Below are positions 56,005 through 64,000 of a stretch of DNA of 64,000 nucleotides, in pieces. Below the pieces are notes generated by a model. It saw only the letters and a list, made by a program, of their open reading frames with translations, was not told the DNA's origin and searched no databases. Source of the stretch: Lentzea terrae (lineage in GTDB: Bacteria > Actinomycetota > Actinomycetes > Mycobacteriales > Pseudonocardiaceae); the NCBI RefSeq assembly GCF_003265345.1, contig NZ_QFWW01000002.1, forward strand, positions 62,001 to 126,000, given 5' to 3'. Position numbers and translations under genes: made by a program. The stretch's first letter is position 1. Every line of letters starts with the position of its first letter.

Positions 56005-57528
56005 TCAGGTTGAGCGGCGTTCTCGGAATTGGAGGGCTGCTGCTACGTGGTCGGCGGTTGGGCGGTCGGATTCGGCCAGGTCGGCGAGGGTCCAGGCGAC
56101 GCGTAGGCAGCGGTCGGCGCCTCGGCCCGTCAGGGCGCCGGTGGCGAGGGCTCGGTCCAGCAGGGTGGTGGAGGTGCGCGGCAGGGCGAACTCGCGGCGT
56201 AGGGCCGGGCCTGGGACTTGGGCGTTGGTGGGCCAGGTGTGGCCGTTGGCGGACCAGCGGGTGGCGGCTCGGGATCTGGCTTTGAGGACTCGTTCGCGGA
56301 CGATGGCGGTGGGTTCGGGTGGGGTGGCGTCGGCGTTGGTCATGGCTGTGGTGGCTCTCATTCGGACGCGGAGGTCTACGCGGTCCAGCAGCGGGCCGGA
56401 GAGGCGGGCCTGGTAGCGGCGGCGGACTGTGGTGGTGCAGATGCAGTCGATTTCTTTCGGCGGGGCGCACGGGCAGGGGTTGGTGGCGAGGATCAGCTGG
56501 AAGCGGGCCGGGTAGCGGGCTATGCCGTCGCGGCGCGGGATGCGGACTTCGCCCGACTCCAGGGCGGTGCGGAGGGTGTCGATGGTTTTCTGGCCGAACT
56601 CGCACGCCTCGTCCAGGAAGAGCACGCCCTTGTGGGCGCGGGAGGCGGCGCCCGGTTTGGCCATGCCGCTGCCGCCGCCGATCAGGGCGGCTATCGACGT
56701 CGTGTGGTGGACGTCCACGAACGGTGGGGTGGCCACCAGCGGGCAGTCGGACGAGAGCAGGCCTGCCACCGAGTGGACCGCGGTGACCGCCAGGGCGTCT
56801 TCGCGGGTCAGGGGTGGCAGCAGGCCCGGCAGGCGTTCGGCCAGCATGGTCTTGCCGGTACCGGGCGGGCCCGTCAGGAGCAGGTGGTGGGCACCTGCTG
56901 CCGCCACCTCCAGGGCCCAGCGGGCTTCTGGTTGGCCCACCACGTCGGCCAGGTCTGGCACGGCTGGGGACGCTGAGGGCTCGGACTGGGGAGGCAGGGG
57001 TTGCAGGGTCACGTCCTCGGCGCGGAGCCAGGCCAGGACCTCGGCGAGGGTCAGCGCGCCGTGGACTTCCAGGCCGTCGACCAGGGCTGCTTCCGGCAGG
57101 GCGTCCACCGGGACGATCGCAGTGAGCAGGCCTGCTCGGCGGGCGGCCAGCAGAGCGGGCAGGACGCCGCGGACCGGGCGGACTCGGCCGTCCAGCGCCA
57201 GTTCGCCCAGCAGGACCGTGCTGGACAGGCGGTCGGGCGGGACGGAGCCGGCTGCGGCCAGGGTGGCGCAGGCTATGGCGAGGTCGTAGCTGCTGCCGCC
57301 CTTGGGCAGGTTGGCCGGGGAGAGGCCCAGCACGATGCGCTGCTTCGGCCACTCCTCGTGGCTGTTGCGGACGGCGGCTTTGACGCGCTCCTTCGACTCG
57401 TGCAAGGAGGCGTCGGGGAGGCCGAGCAGGTGGGTGCGGGGCTGGCCCACGCCCACGTCGGCCTCGATCTCGACCGCCAGGCCGTCGACGCCGTAGAGGG
57501 CGACGGACCACGCCTGCGCCAGGCCCAT
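56005..57528 (-). CDS. comM: YifB-family Mg chelatase-like AAA ATPase (ComM)
   Basis: 507 residues. ComM is a hexameric helicase promoting branch migration during transformation. The N-terminal ChlI/Lon-protease-like domain (MGLAQAWSVALYGVDGLAVE, then LGLSPANLPKGGSSYDLAIA) precedes the AAA core with Walker A LTGPPGTGKTMLAERLPGLL, Walker B-like VLFLDEACEF and the Cys cluster NPCPCAPPKEIDCICT. A C-terminal Mg_chelatase_C helical domain follows. It starts 1 bp after yraN ends. dprA follows only after a repeat-filled gap. Confidence 0.95.
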   Translation of the reverse strand: MGLAQAWSVALYGVDGLAVEIEADVGVGQPRTHLLGLPDASLHESKERVKAAVRNSHEEWPKQRIVLGLSPANLPKGGSSYDLAIACATLAAAGSVPPDRLSSTVLLGELALDGRVRPVRGVLPALLAARRAGLLTAIVPVDALPEAALVDGLEVHGALTLAEVLAWLRAEDVTLQPLPPQSEPSASPAVPDLADVVGQPEARWALEVAAAGAHHLLLTGPPGTGKTMLAERLPGLLPPLTREDALAVTAVHSVAGLLSSDCPLVATPPFVDVHHTTSIAALIGGGSGMAKPGAASRAHKGVLFLDEACEFGQKTIDTLRTALESGEVRIPRRDGIARYPARFQLILATNPCPCAPPKEIDCICTTTVRRRYQARLSGPLLDRVDLRVRMRATTAMTNADATPPEPTAIVRERVLKARSRAATRWSANGHTWPTNAQVPGPALRREFALPRTSTTLLDRALATGALTGRGADRCLRVAWTLADLAESDRPTADHVAAALQFRERRST

Positions 57529-57529
57529 C

Positions 57530-57904
57530 TCAGGCTCCCCGCAGGTGTTGCAGCTGCGGATCGCCGCCTGGCGGCCAGGTGACCGAGATCAGGTCTACCC
57601 GGACCTGGCACCAGCCGACGCCGTGCGCGGCGAGCCAGCGCAGGGCTGTTCGGCGCAGGCGGGAGAGCTTGTGCTGGTCGACCGCCTCGTCCGGGCGACC
57701 CCAGACCGGGCCGGACCGGGTCTTGACCTCGCAGACGACCAGGCGGTCGCCCTCCACGGCCACGACGTCGAGCTCACCGTCGCGGCACGTCCAGTTGCGG
57801 GACAGGACGACGAGACCCTGCCCCTCCAGGTACCCGCACGCCAGGTCCTCGCCCTGACGGCCCAGCTCCTGCTGCCTGGTCTCGACCAGTGCCTGTACCA
57901 CCAC
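57530..57904 (-). CDS. YraN family (UPF0102) nuclease-like protein
   Basis: 124 residues, the family length. The restriction-endonuclease-like fold has LGRQGEDLACGYLEGQGLVV, the catalytic-type GELDVVAVEGDRLVVCEVKT (Asp...Glu-x-Lys) and RRTALRWLAAHG. The GTG at 57904 lies 8 bp after GGGAGG; upstream in-frame sequence is the intergenic region with DnaA-box motifs. It heads the yraN-comM run. Its role is unknown, though it always travels with comM and rnhB. Confidence 0.9.
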   Translation of the reverse strand: MVVQALVETRQQELGRQGEDLACGYLEGQGLVVLSRNWTCRDGELDVVAVEGDRLVVCEVKTRSGPVWGRPDEAVDQHKLSRLRRTALRWLAAHGVGWCQVRVDLISVTWPPGGDPQLQHLRGA

Positions 57905-57981
57905 TGTTCTCGCCTCCCTGCGGGTCGTTGGGTACGACCTTGCAGGGTGGGGAGGGGTGGGTGGCCGGGCTGAGGGGAATC

Positions 57982-58008
57982 TGTGGACAACTCGGCGGCT
58001 GTGGACAA
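57982..58008 (-). promoter_or_regulatory. Pair of DnaA-box motifs upstream of yraN
   Basis: TGTGGACAA at 57982-57990 and again at 58000-58008 is, on the minus strand, TTGTCCACA, the preferred DnaA box of high-GC actinobacteria. The two are direct repeats 18 bp apart, about 80 bp upstream of the yraN start and in its orientation. DnaA control of yraN-comM is inferred. Confidence 0.45.
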
Positions 58009-58085
58009 GTCGGCCGTTGTCGATGTTGAAACGGCGGAAATGTCGGTGGGGTGTGCTAGGGCGGGCGTCCGGAGCTGAAAGCGCA

Positions 58086-58133
58086 GATCGTGGGTGGTTT
58101 CCGGCGCCTGAGCACCGGAAACCACCCACGATC
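58086..58133 (-). terminator. Terminator after the DUF2469 gene
   Basis: GATCGTGGGTGGTTTCCGG (58086-58104) is an exact 19-bp inverse of 58115-58133 around a 10-base loop. It lies 7 bp past the stop of the DUF2469 gene and ends the lepB-rnhB-DUF2469 transcript. No T-run follows. Confidence 0.85.
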
Positions 58134-58139
58134 GAAGCA

Positions 58140-58463
58140 CTACGTGGGGAACGGCCCGCTTTCCGGCAGGCGCAGGTCGGGCTTGTCCAGCTCCTCCACG
58201 TTCACGTCCTTGAACGTGATGACACGAACGTTCTTGACGAACCGTGCGGGGCGGTACATGTCCCACACCCACGCGTCCGACATGCGCACCTCGAAGTACA
58301 CCTCGCCGTCGGCGTTGCGCACCTGCACGTCCACCGAGTTGGCCAGGTAGAAACGCCGTTCGGTCTCCACGACGAACGAGAACTGGCTGACGATGTCGCG
58401 GTACTCCTTGTACAGCGACAACTCCATCTCGGTCTCGTACTTCTCGAGATCCTCTGCACTCAT
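58140..58463 (-). CDS. DUF2469 family protein
   Basis: 107 residues, highly conserved in actinobacteria between rnhB and yraN. It begins MSAEDLEKYETEMELSLYKE, has a beta-rich middle (FSFVVETERRFYLANSVDVQ, EVYFEVRMSDAWVWDMYRP) and ends EELDKPDLRLPE. Function unknown. The start overlaps the rnhB stop (TAATG). Confidence 0.93.
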   Translation of the reverse strand: MSAEDLEKYETEMELSLYKEYRDIVSQFSFVVETERRFYLANSVDVQVRNADGEVYFEVRMSDAWVWDMYRPARFVKNVRVITFKDVNVEELDKPDLRLPESGPFPT

Positions 58464-59254
58464 TACGCCTCCGCGCGGGTCATCTGCTCCGCGCCCTCCC
58501 TCGTCGCGAGCTCCCCGGCGTCAACCGGGGCTGCCTCATTCTGGACCACGGCGGTCGTGGCCGTGCCGCGCGCCACCCTGTGCGGCGCGGCGAGTCCGTG
58601 CTTCGTAGCCGCCGCTGCCACATTTACATACGACCAGCGATGCTCCGCACACGGGCCGTGCTCCATCAACGCCGCCGTGTGATCCGGCGTGCAGTAGCCC
58701 TTGTGCTCGTTGAAGCCGTACTGGGGATAACGCTCGTGCAGATCGGCCATGATCCGGTCTCGCGTGACCTTGGCCAGCACAGATGCCGCCGCGACGCACG
58801 CCGCCGCCTGGTCGCCCTTGATCACCGCGACGCTCGGCGCGGGCATCCCCGGCACCTTGAAACCGTCTGTCAGCACGTACCCAGGATGCGTCGCCATCTG
58901 CGCAACCGCGCGCCGCATGCCCTCGAGGTTCATGACGTGGATACCCAGCCAGTCGATCTCCGCAGGCGACACGACGATCACGGAGTGATCCACGGCACGC
59001 TTCAGCACCAGGTCGTACATCCGGTCGCGGGCCGAAGCGGTCATCAGCTTCGAGTCGTTCAGCCCTTCGAACCGCGCCGCGTCACCCGGCCGAAGCACGC
59101 ACGCCGCGATCACCAACGGCCCGGCACACGGTCCCCGTCCCGCCTCGTCGACGCCGGCGACCGGCCCCAGACCACGCCGCTCCAGCGTGCCCTGCAACGC
59201 CCAGTTCCCCGACGAGCCCCGCACGACCGCGCGGGGCGGCAACAGCATGGTCAT
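58463..59254 (-). CDS. rnhB: Ribonuclease HII
   Basis: 263 residues. It cuts RNA in RNA-DNA hybrids and removes misincorporated ribonucleotides. Catalytic residues are in GVDEAGRGPCAGPLVIAACV (Asp, Glu), the LTDGFKVPG Asp and KGDQAAACVAAASVLAKVTR; the C-terminal YPQYGFNEHKGYCTPDH is typical. About 30 extra disordered residues end the protein. The ATG overlaps the lepB stop by 4 bp (ATGA). Confidence 0.93.
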   Translation of the reverse strand: MTMLLPPRAVVRGSSGNWALQGTLERRGLGPVAGVDEAGRGPCAGPLVIAACVLRPGDAARFEGLNDSKLMTASARDRMYDLVLKRAVDHSVIVVSPAEIDWLGIHVMNLEGMRRAVAQMATHPGYVLTDGFKVPGMPAPSVAVIKGDQAAACVAAASVLAKVTRDRIMADLHERYPQYGFNEHKGYCTPDHTAALMEHGPCAEHRWSYVNVAAAATKHGLAAPHRVARGTATTAVVQNEAAPVDAGELATREGAEQMTRAEA

Positions 59255-60114
59255 CGGCGGAATCGGTCTCGCACTCGACGTCCGAGCAGCAGAAGCGGCC
59301 ACGCAGCGACGATACCCACGCCCATCGGAACGCTCTGCTGCCATCCCGGCGCACCCATCGCGACGGTCTGCGGGTTGTGGTCCGTCACCCCGCCCCACCT
59401 CGACGGAGGCAGCACGATCACGCGCGCCTTGCCGATCACGTTGTCCACCGGCACCAGCCCGTTGACCCCGCCCTGGCCCTGGCAGCGCGAGTCGCACGAG
59501 TGGTTGCGGTTGTCGCCGAGGACGAACAGCATCCCGTCCGGGATCTTGAGCTCCTCGAACGACTCCTGCTCGGCCGGCGTGCCCGCGTCGAAGTGCTTGT
59601 ACGGCTCGTCCAGCGGCTTGCCGTCCACCGTCACGCGGTTCTGCTCGTCGCAGCACTTCACGGTCTGCCCGCCGACGGCGATCACGCGTTTGACGAAGTC
59701 CTCCTCGTTCGCCGACGGCAGACCGATCAGCGACCCGAGCCACGAAAGGCCTTGCGAGATCGGGTTGCCCGGCTCGTCGGTCACGAAGTCGTTCTGCCAC
59801 GACGGCGGCCCGCGGAACACGACCACGTCACCCGGCGACGGCTCGGTGAAGCGGTAGGTCACCTTGTCCACCAGCACCCGATCGCCGTAGCAGTCGGTGC
59901 ACCCGTGCAGCGTCGCCTCCATGGACTCCGACGGGATCATGTAGACGCGGCCGAGGAAGATCTGGATGCCGATCGCGAGGCCGAACGCGACCAGGATGAG
60001 GACCGGCAGTTCCTTCCAGAAGTTGCCCTTTTTCTTCTTCTTCGAACGTTTCTCCGAAGCGTCCGAAGTCGGCTCGTCGCTGGACGGGTTCTGCTCTGGA
60101 TCGACGTCAACCAC
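59251..60114 (-). CDS. lepB: Signal peptidase I (second copy)
   Basis: 287 residues. A Lys-rich cytoplasmic N-terminus is followed by a membrane helix (ELPVLILVAFGLAIGIQIFL, about 36-55), nucleophile Ser in IPSESMEATL, general base Lys in EDFVKRVIAVGGQTV and the GDNRNHSCDSR box, then a second membrane helix near the C-terminus. It cleaves signal peptides outside the membrane. The start is GTG. It lies 4 bp after the first copy; Cys pairs in HGCTDCYGD, KCCDEQ and SCDSRC are shared in part. Confidence 0.94.
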   Translation of the reverse strand: MVDVDPEQNPSSDEPTSDASEKRSKKKKKGNFWKELPVLILVAFGLAIGIQIFLGRVYMIPSESMEATLHGCTDCYGDRVLVDKVTYRFTEPSPGDVVVFRGPPSWQNDFVTDEPGNPISQGLSWLGSLIGLPSANEEDFVKRVIAVGGQTVKCCDEQNRVTVDGKPLDEPYKHFDAGTPAEQESFEELKIPDGMLFVLGDNRNHSCDSRCQGQGGVNGLVPVDNVIGKARVIVLPPSRWGGVTDHNPQTVAMGAPGWQQSVPMGVGIVAAWPLLLLGRRVRDRFRR

Positions 60115-60118
60115 GAGA

Positions 60119-60859
60119 TCAGCCTAGGGGCTGAGGGTTGTGATCGGACACAACACTCCACCGATCTCTCGGGAAAATGATGTAGCGCGCCTTCCCGATG
60201 ACGTTCTCGATCGGGATCGTGCCCGCCACGCCCCCACCGCCCTGTTTGCGGGAGTCCGTGGAGTTCATCCGGTTGTCCCCCATGACGAACAAACGCCCTT
60301 CAGGGACGCGCACGGGAGCGAACGGCTCGTGGTTCGCCGGTGAAGTGCCGGGCTGCCAGTAGATGTACGGCTCATCGAGCGGTTTGCCGTCCACGACAAG
60401 ACGGTGTTGCTCATCGCAGCACATCACCGTCTGGCCGGGCAGCGCGACGACGCGCTTGACGAAGTCGCGCTCGTTCGCGGGCGCGATGCCCAGCAACGAA
60501 CCGATGTTCTGCACAACGCGCGCAACGGGGTTCGTGGACGACGCCACGCGGAACTCGTTCGAAGTCCACGCCTCGGGGCCGCGGAACACGACCACCTCGC
60601 CCGCCTCGACGTCGCTGAAGCGGTAGGTGACCTTGTCGACCACCACCCGGTCGTTCTCACAGCCCGTGCAGCCGTGCAGCGTGCGCTCCATCGACGCCGA
60701 GGGGATCACGTAGACCCGCGCCACGAACGCCTGGATCAGCACCGTCAGCACGACGGCCGTCACGACGACGTAGAGAACTTCTCTCCAGACAGGAGTACGC
60801 CCCCGCTCCGGTTCGTCCGGTGCGGAGGCGTCCTCGAAGTCTTCTGGGCTCGAAGCCAC
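60119..60859 (-). CDS. lepB: Signal peptidase I (first copy)
   Basis: 246 residues. One N-terminal membrane helix (about 26-48) is followed by catalytic Ser in IPSASMERTL, Lys in RDFVKRVVALPGQTV and the GDNRMNSTDSR box. Unlike the downstream paralogue it lacks a C-terminal membrane helix. It shares HGCTGCENDRVVVDKVTYRF and CCDEQ with it. It lies 3 bp after rplS. The tandem pair probably divides substrates or expression conditions. Confidence 0.94.
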   Translation of the reverse strand: MASSPEDFEDASAPDEPERGRTPVWREVLYVVVTAVVLTVLIQAFVARVYVIPSASMERTLHGCTGCENDRVVVDKVTYRFSDVEAGEVVVFRGPEAWTSNEFRVASSTNPVARVVQNIGSLLGIAPANERDFVKRVVALPGQTVMCCDEQHRLVVDGKPLDEPYIYWQPGTSPANHEPFAPVRVPEGRLFVMGDNRMNSTDSRKQGGGGVAGTIPIENVIGKARYIIFPRDRWSVVSDHNPQPLG

Positions 60860-60862
60860 CGA

Positions 60863-61222
60863 TCAGGAGACCGGCTTGGCCTCGCGCTTCTCCTTGATCT
60901 TGGCGGCCTTGCCGCGCAGGTCGCGCAGGTAGTACAGCTTGGCGCGACGCACGTCACCGCGGGTGACGACCTCGATCTCGGAGATGTTCGGCGAGTGCAC
61001 CGGGAAGGTGCGCTCGACACCGACGCCGAAGGAGACCTTGCGGACGGTGAAGGTCTCGCGGATGCCGCCGCCCTGGCGACGGATCACGACGCCCTGGAAC
61101 ACCTGGACGCGCTCGCGCGAGCCCTCGATGACGCGGACGTGGACCTTCAGCGTGTCACCCGCGCGGAAAGCCGGGATGTCAGAGCGCAGCGACTGGGCGT
61201 CGAGTGCGTCCAGGATGTTCAT
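60863..61222 (-). CDS. rplS: 50S ribosomal protein L19
   Basis: 119 residues, full length. It has [40 protein letters not shown] and the C-terminal [20 protein letters not shown] signature. L19 sits at the 30S-50S interface. It follows trmD by 154 bp without a gene. Confidence 0.97.
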   Translation of the reverse strand: MNILDALDAQSLRSDIPAFRAGDTLKVHVRVIEGSRERVQVFQGVVIRRQGGGIRETFTVRKVSFGVGVERTFPVHSPNISEIEVVTRGDVRRAKLYYLRDLRGKAAKIKEKREAKPVS

Positions 61223-61376
61223 CGGTGGTCCTCACGTGTGTCTGTGAACTCCCCAGAGCATGTTCCATGGCTGTGCACGACATGATGGGGGTCGGCTTGG
61301 AGCGCACGCCGATATGACAACCGGCTGCGGCAACCGTTCTAGTTTGCCATGCAGCCCCGCTGTACGAAAAATCGGG

Positions 61377-62123
61377 CTACTGCTCGCTCTCGCGCAGGCG
61401 TGCGAGCAGGGCGCGGTCGTGCTTGTCGAACGCATCCTCCGGCAACGATTCCAGCAGGTCAGGACGCCTTTGGAAGGTCCTGACGAGCGATTGGTCACGC
61501 CGCCAGCGGTTGATCAGCTTGTGGTTGCCGGAGCGCAGCACGTCCGGCACGGCGAGCTCGCGCCACACCTCCGGCCGCGTGTAGCTCGGGCCTTCGAGCA
61601 GGCCGTCCTGGAACGAGTCCTCGGCGTGCGACTTCGGGTTGCCGAGCACGCCGGGCAGCAGCCGAGCGACCGCTTCCACGATCGCGAGCACGGCCACCTC
61701 GCCACCGACCAGCACGTAGTCGCCGATTGACACCTCATCGACGCGCACGCGCCGTGCGGCGTCATCGACAACACGCTGGTCAATGCCCTCGTAGCGACCG
61801 CACGCGAACACAAGGTGCGACTCGCTCGCGTACTCGTGCGCGAGCGCCTGAGTGAACGGACGTCCAGCCGGCGTCGGCACGATGAGGCGGGTGGAGTCCG
61901 TGCACACGTCGTCGAGCGCCTGGCCCCAGATGTCCGGCTTCATGACCATGCCGGGCCCGCCGCCGTACGGGCTGTCGTCGACGGCCTTGTGCACGTCCTG
62001 GGTCCAGTCCCGCAGGTCGTGGACACCGACGCTGATCAGGCCCTTGTCGATCGCCTTCCCGAGCAACGCGGCACGCAGCGGCGCCAGGTACTCGGGGAAG
62101 ATCGTGACGACGTCAATCTGCAT
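61377..62123 (-). CDS. trmD: tRNA (guanine37-N1)-methyltransferase
   Basis: 248 residues. It methylates G37 next to the anticodon to prevent frameshifting. SPOUT knot elements are [40 protein letters not shown] and [40 protein letters not shown] is the usual substrate segment. It overlaps rimM by 11 bp. Confidence 0.97.
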   Translation of the reverse strand: MQIDVVTIFPEYLAPLRAALLGKAIDKGLISVGVHDLRDWTQDVHKAVDDSPYGGGPGMVMKPDIWGQALDDVCTDSTRLIVPTPAGRPFTQALAHEYASESHLVFACGRYEGIDQRVVDDAARRVRVDEVSIGDYVLVGGEVAVLAIVEAVARLLPGVLGNPKSHAEDSFQDGLLEGPSYTRPEVWRELAVPDVLRSGNHKLINRWRRDQSLVRTFQRRPDLLESLPEDAFDKHDRALLARLRESEQ

Positions 62124-62628
62124 CGAGCAGACCCTCTGGCGGGTCGATCACGACACGGCCGCCGCGGACGTCCACGGTCGGCACGATCTCGCGCACGAAC
62201 GGGATCAGCGCCTCGCCGCTGTCGCGGATGACGACGAGCAGCTCGCCACCGGGACCGTGCACGATCTCCTTGACAGTGCCGATCTTCGTGCCGTCGACGA
62301 GTTCGGCCGTGAGCCCTTCGAGCTCGTGGTCGTAGAACTCGTCGGGGTCTTCGTTCGGCGGCAGGTCGTCGGTGCTGCCCAGCAACAACGTGCCGCGCAA
62401 CGACTCCGCGACGTCGCGCGTCACGACTTCTTCGAAACGCACGAGCAGCCGCCCGGCATGAGGCCGGGCGGCTGACACAGTGAGGCTTCGAGACGTGCCG
62501 TCGCGCAGCTTGGCCTGCATCGTCGCCCCGATCGCGAATCGCATCTCGGGAGAGTCAGTGCGCACGTCAACGGCGAGTTCGCCGGTGATCCCGTGCGCCT
62601 TGGCCACACGGCCGACAACTACGTCCAT
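62113..62628 (-). CDS. rimM: 16S rRNA processing protein RimM
   Basis: 171 residues. It assists 30S head assembly by binding S19. The N-terminal RimM barrel ([20 protein letters not shown]) precedes a PRC-barrel domain ([20 protein letters not shown] and [20 protein letters not shown]). The ATG at 62628 follows AGGG by 4 bp. It overlaps trmD by 11 bp and lies 19 bp after khpA. Confidence 0.95.
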   Translation of the reverse strand: MDVVVGRVAKAHGITGELAVDVRTDSPEMRFAIGATMQAKLRDGTSRSLTVSAARPHAGRLLVRFEEVVTRDVAESLRGTLLLGSTDDLPPNEDPDEFYDHELEGLTAELVDGTKIGTVKEIVHGPGGELLVVIRDSGEALIPFVREIVPTVDVRGGRVVIDPPEGLLDAD

Positions 62629-62647
62629 TTGCCCTGAAAGCTCGTTC

Positions 62648-62887
62648 TCAGCGGTCGGTGTCGACGACGTCGACCCGCACACCACGACCGCCGATACCGG
62701 CCATCACGGTGCGCAGAGCCGTCGCGGTGCGACCGCCACGACCGATCACCTTGCCGAGGTCGTCCGGGTGGACGTGGACCTCGAGGGTGCGGCCGCGGCG
62801 GGTCGTGACGAGGTTCACCCGGACGTCGTCCGGGTGGTCGACGATGCCGCGAACGAGGTGTTCGAGGGCGTCAGCCAACAAACTCAC
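62648..62887 (-). CDS. khpA: KH-domain RNA-binding protein KhpA
   Basis: 79 residues. A single KH domain with the RNA-gripping loop GRGG in [20 protein letters not shown]. KhpA proteins bind many RNAs and affect cell division and elongation in Gram-positives. It overlaps rpsP by 4 bp and precedes rimM, as in other actinobacteria. Confidence 0.95.
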   Translation of the reverse strand: MSLLADALEHLVRGIVDHPDDVRVNLVTTRRGRTLEVHVHPDDLGKVIGRGGRTATALRTVMAGIGGRGVRVDVVDTDR

Positions 62888-63324
62888 GCCTCGTCCTTGG
62901 TGGCCTCGTCAGCCTTGGGGGCCTCGTCGGCCTTCTTGGCCTTCTTCGCCTTCGGCGTGGTGGCCTCGGTCATCGGCTCCTCGTTCGCGGCGGCCAGAGC
63001 GGCGGCGAACAGGTCGGCCTTGGAAGCCTTCGGCTCCTTGACCTTGAGGGTGCCCTCGGCGCCAGGCAGGCCCTTGAACTTCTGCCAGTCACCGGTGATC
63101 TCGAGGAGACGCTGCACCGACTCGGTCGGCTGCGCGCCGACACCCAGCCAGTACTGCGCGCGCTCGGAGTCGACCGCGATGAACGACGGCTCTTCCTTCG
63201 GGTGGTACTTGCCGATCGTCTCGATCGCCTTGCCGTCGCGACGGGTGCGCGCGTCGGCGACCACGATGCGGTAGTACGGCTGACGGATCTTGCCGAGACG
63301 CTGAAGCTTGATCTTGACGGCCAC
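62884..63324 (-). CDS. rpsP: 30S ribosomal protein S16
   Basis: 146 residues. The S16 core (1-85) has [40 protein letters not shown] and [22 protein letters not shown]-terminal extension of about 60 residues rich in Ala, Lys and Glu (with [20 protein letters not shown]) follows, as in many actinobacteria. It heads the rpsP-khpA-rimM-trmD transcript. Confidence 0.96.
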   Translation of the reverse strand: MAVKIKLQRLGKIRQPYYRIVVADARTRRDGKAIETIGKYHPKEEPSFIAVDSERAQYWLGVGAQPTESVQRLLEITGDWQKFKGLPGAEGTLKVKEPKASKADLFAAALAAANEEPMTEATTPKAKKAKKADEAPKADEATKDEA

Positions 63325-63448
63325 GGGCCTGGTACTCCTTGAACTCTGTGTTGGTGGTTCGCACAGCCGCGGCCCGGGCAGAGGGGCCGACCGCGGCGGA
63401 CAACCGGCAATTCTGCCAGATGGGGGCTGGTGGATCCGAATCGGGTCG

Positions 63449-64000
63449 CTAGACGAACGCCTTGACGGTCTTGAGGGCGTCTTTCACGGCTCGCGCGTGC
63501 TCGACCGCGCCCGGCGTGTCGCCGTGCACGCACAGCGACTCCGCCTGGGTTTTGATGATCGTGCCGTCGACCGCGACGAGTTCTCCCTCGAGCAGTCTGG
63601 TCGCGCGCTCGATGATCTGCGCGGTGTTCGTGAGCAGGGCATTCGGCTCGCTGCGCGGGACCAGCGTGCCCTGCGGGGTGTAGCCGCGGTCGGCGAACGC
63701 TTCCTGGACCGGCCTGAGGCCGTTCTGCGTCGCCTTCTTGAGCAGCTGGGAGCCGGGCAGGCCGAGGATCGGGAGGTCCTTGAACGCCTTGGTGCCGTTG
63801 ACCACGGCTTCTGCCTGCTTTTCGTGGTGCACCGTCGCGTTGTAAAGGGCGCCGTGCGGCTTCACGTAGACGACTTCGGTGCCTGCTGCTCGTGCGCACG
63901 CGTCGAGCGCGCCGATTTGGTACAGGACCTCGTCGGCGAGCTCGATCGGGTCGGCGTCGATGAACCTGCGCCCGAACCCCGCGAGGTCGCGGTAGCTCAC
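63449..64000 (-). CDS. pxpA: 5-oxoprolinase subunit A / LamB-YcsF family protein (N-terminus off the window)
   Basis: The last 183 residues of a LamB/YcsF protein; the first part (with the DLNxDxGE metal motif) lies beyond 64000. The visible segments [60 protein letters not shown] and [20 protein letters not shown] are diagnostic. PxpA with PxpB and PxpC opens 5-oxoproline to glutamate. The 124-bp gap to rpsP holds no gene. Confidence 0.93.
   Translation of the reverse strand: MSYRDLAGFGRRFIDADPIELADEVLYQIGALDACARAAGTEVVYVKPHGALYNATVHHEKQAEAVVNGTKAFKDLPILGLPGSQLLKKATQNGLRPVQEAFADRGYTPQGTLVPRSEPNALLTNTAQIIERATRLLEGELVAVDGTIIKTQAESLCVHGDTPGAVEHARAVKDALKTVKAFV

Noticed and set aside
55391-57511. 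A 706-codon minus-strand frame overlapping comM
   Set aside because: comM in another frame has all family motifs; this frame is Arg/Pro-rich shadow sequence.

Overview
This is a high-GC actinobacterial chromosome segment, most likely from the Pseudonocardiaceae (Lentzea/Saccharothrix/Actinosynnema-like; inferred from gene content and protein character, no search was run). Mycothione reductase points to a mycothiol user, and a WhiG sigma factor points to a sporulating filamentous lineage. From about 17.4 kb to 63.4 kb the backbone follows the order known in Mycobacterium and its relatives: map, lipoprotein PBP, GNAT, ispG, rseP, dxr, then rlmN, cdsA, frr, pyrH, tsf, rpsB, M23 peptidase, whiG, xerC, dprA, comM, yraN, DUF2469, rnhB, lepB, rplS, trmD, rimM, khpA, rpsP. 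Nearly all of it is on the minus strand.

Region 1 (1-17.3 kb) is a mixed accessory region: two paralogous secreted AMIN-like proteins, a lipoprotein polysaccharide deacetylase, a PEBP protein, two EamA transporters with divergent regulators (GlxA/AraC type and LysR), mycothione reductase, a flavodoxin-like protein, a VOC protein, a CynX-type MFS transporter with a FadR-type regulator, an epoxide hydrolase, a TnpB with an internal deletion, an AlkZ-like HTH_42 protein coupled to a cytochrome P450, cobyric acid synthase and an alpha/beta hydrolase.

Region 2 (17.4-25.2 kb) carries methionine aminopeptidase, a PBP lipoprotein, and the MEP-pathway genes ispG and dxr around the site-2 protease gene rseP. 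Region 3 (25.2-45.6 kb) is a variable insert between dxr and cdsA. It holds a two-component system whose kinase has an unusual C-terminal membrane-anchored tail, a polyamine-type ABC transporter split by an inverted tetR-P450 pair, an oxidoreductase/HxlR pair, two tandem Ser/Thr kinases with Cys-containing extracytoplasmic domains, an operon of unknown function, rlmN, PadR, an aldo/keto reductase, GNAT, methyltransferase and VOC genes, and an ECF sigma factor with a probable membrane-bound regulator.

Region 4 (45.6-64 kb) is the translation/division core: lipid precursor synthesis (cdsA), ribosome recycling, UMP kinase, EF-Ts, S2, WhiG, XerC, DNA uptake/processing (dprA, comM, yraN), RNase HII, two signal peptidases, and the L19/TrmD/RimM/KhpA/S16 cluster. 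It ends in a partial 5-oxoprolinase subunit A gene.

The most unusual structures are three arrays of GC-rich tandem repeats beside genes: 3 x about 61 bp at 4256-4440; 3 x about 204 bp with an invariant 66-nt core and conserved hairpins at 50551-51160; and 2 x 174 bp with paired perfect hairpins at 55559-55850, between comM and dprA. Also notable are a TnpB that lost its RuvC-II segment, and two pairs of DnaA-box-like motifs with the same 18-bp spacing upstream of the M23 peptidase gene and of yraN-comM.
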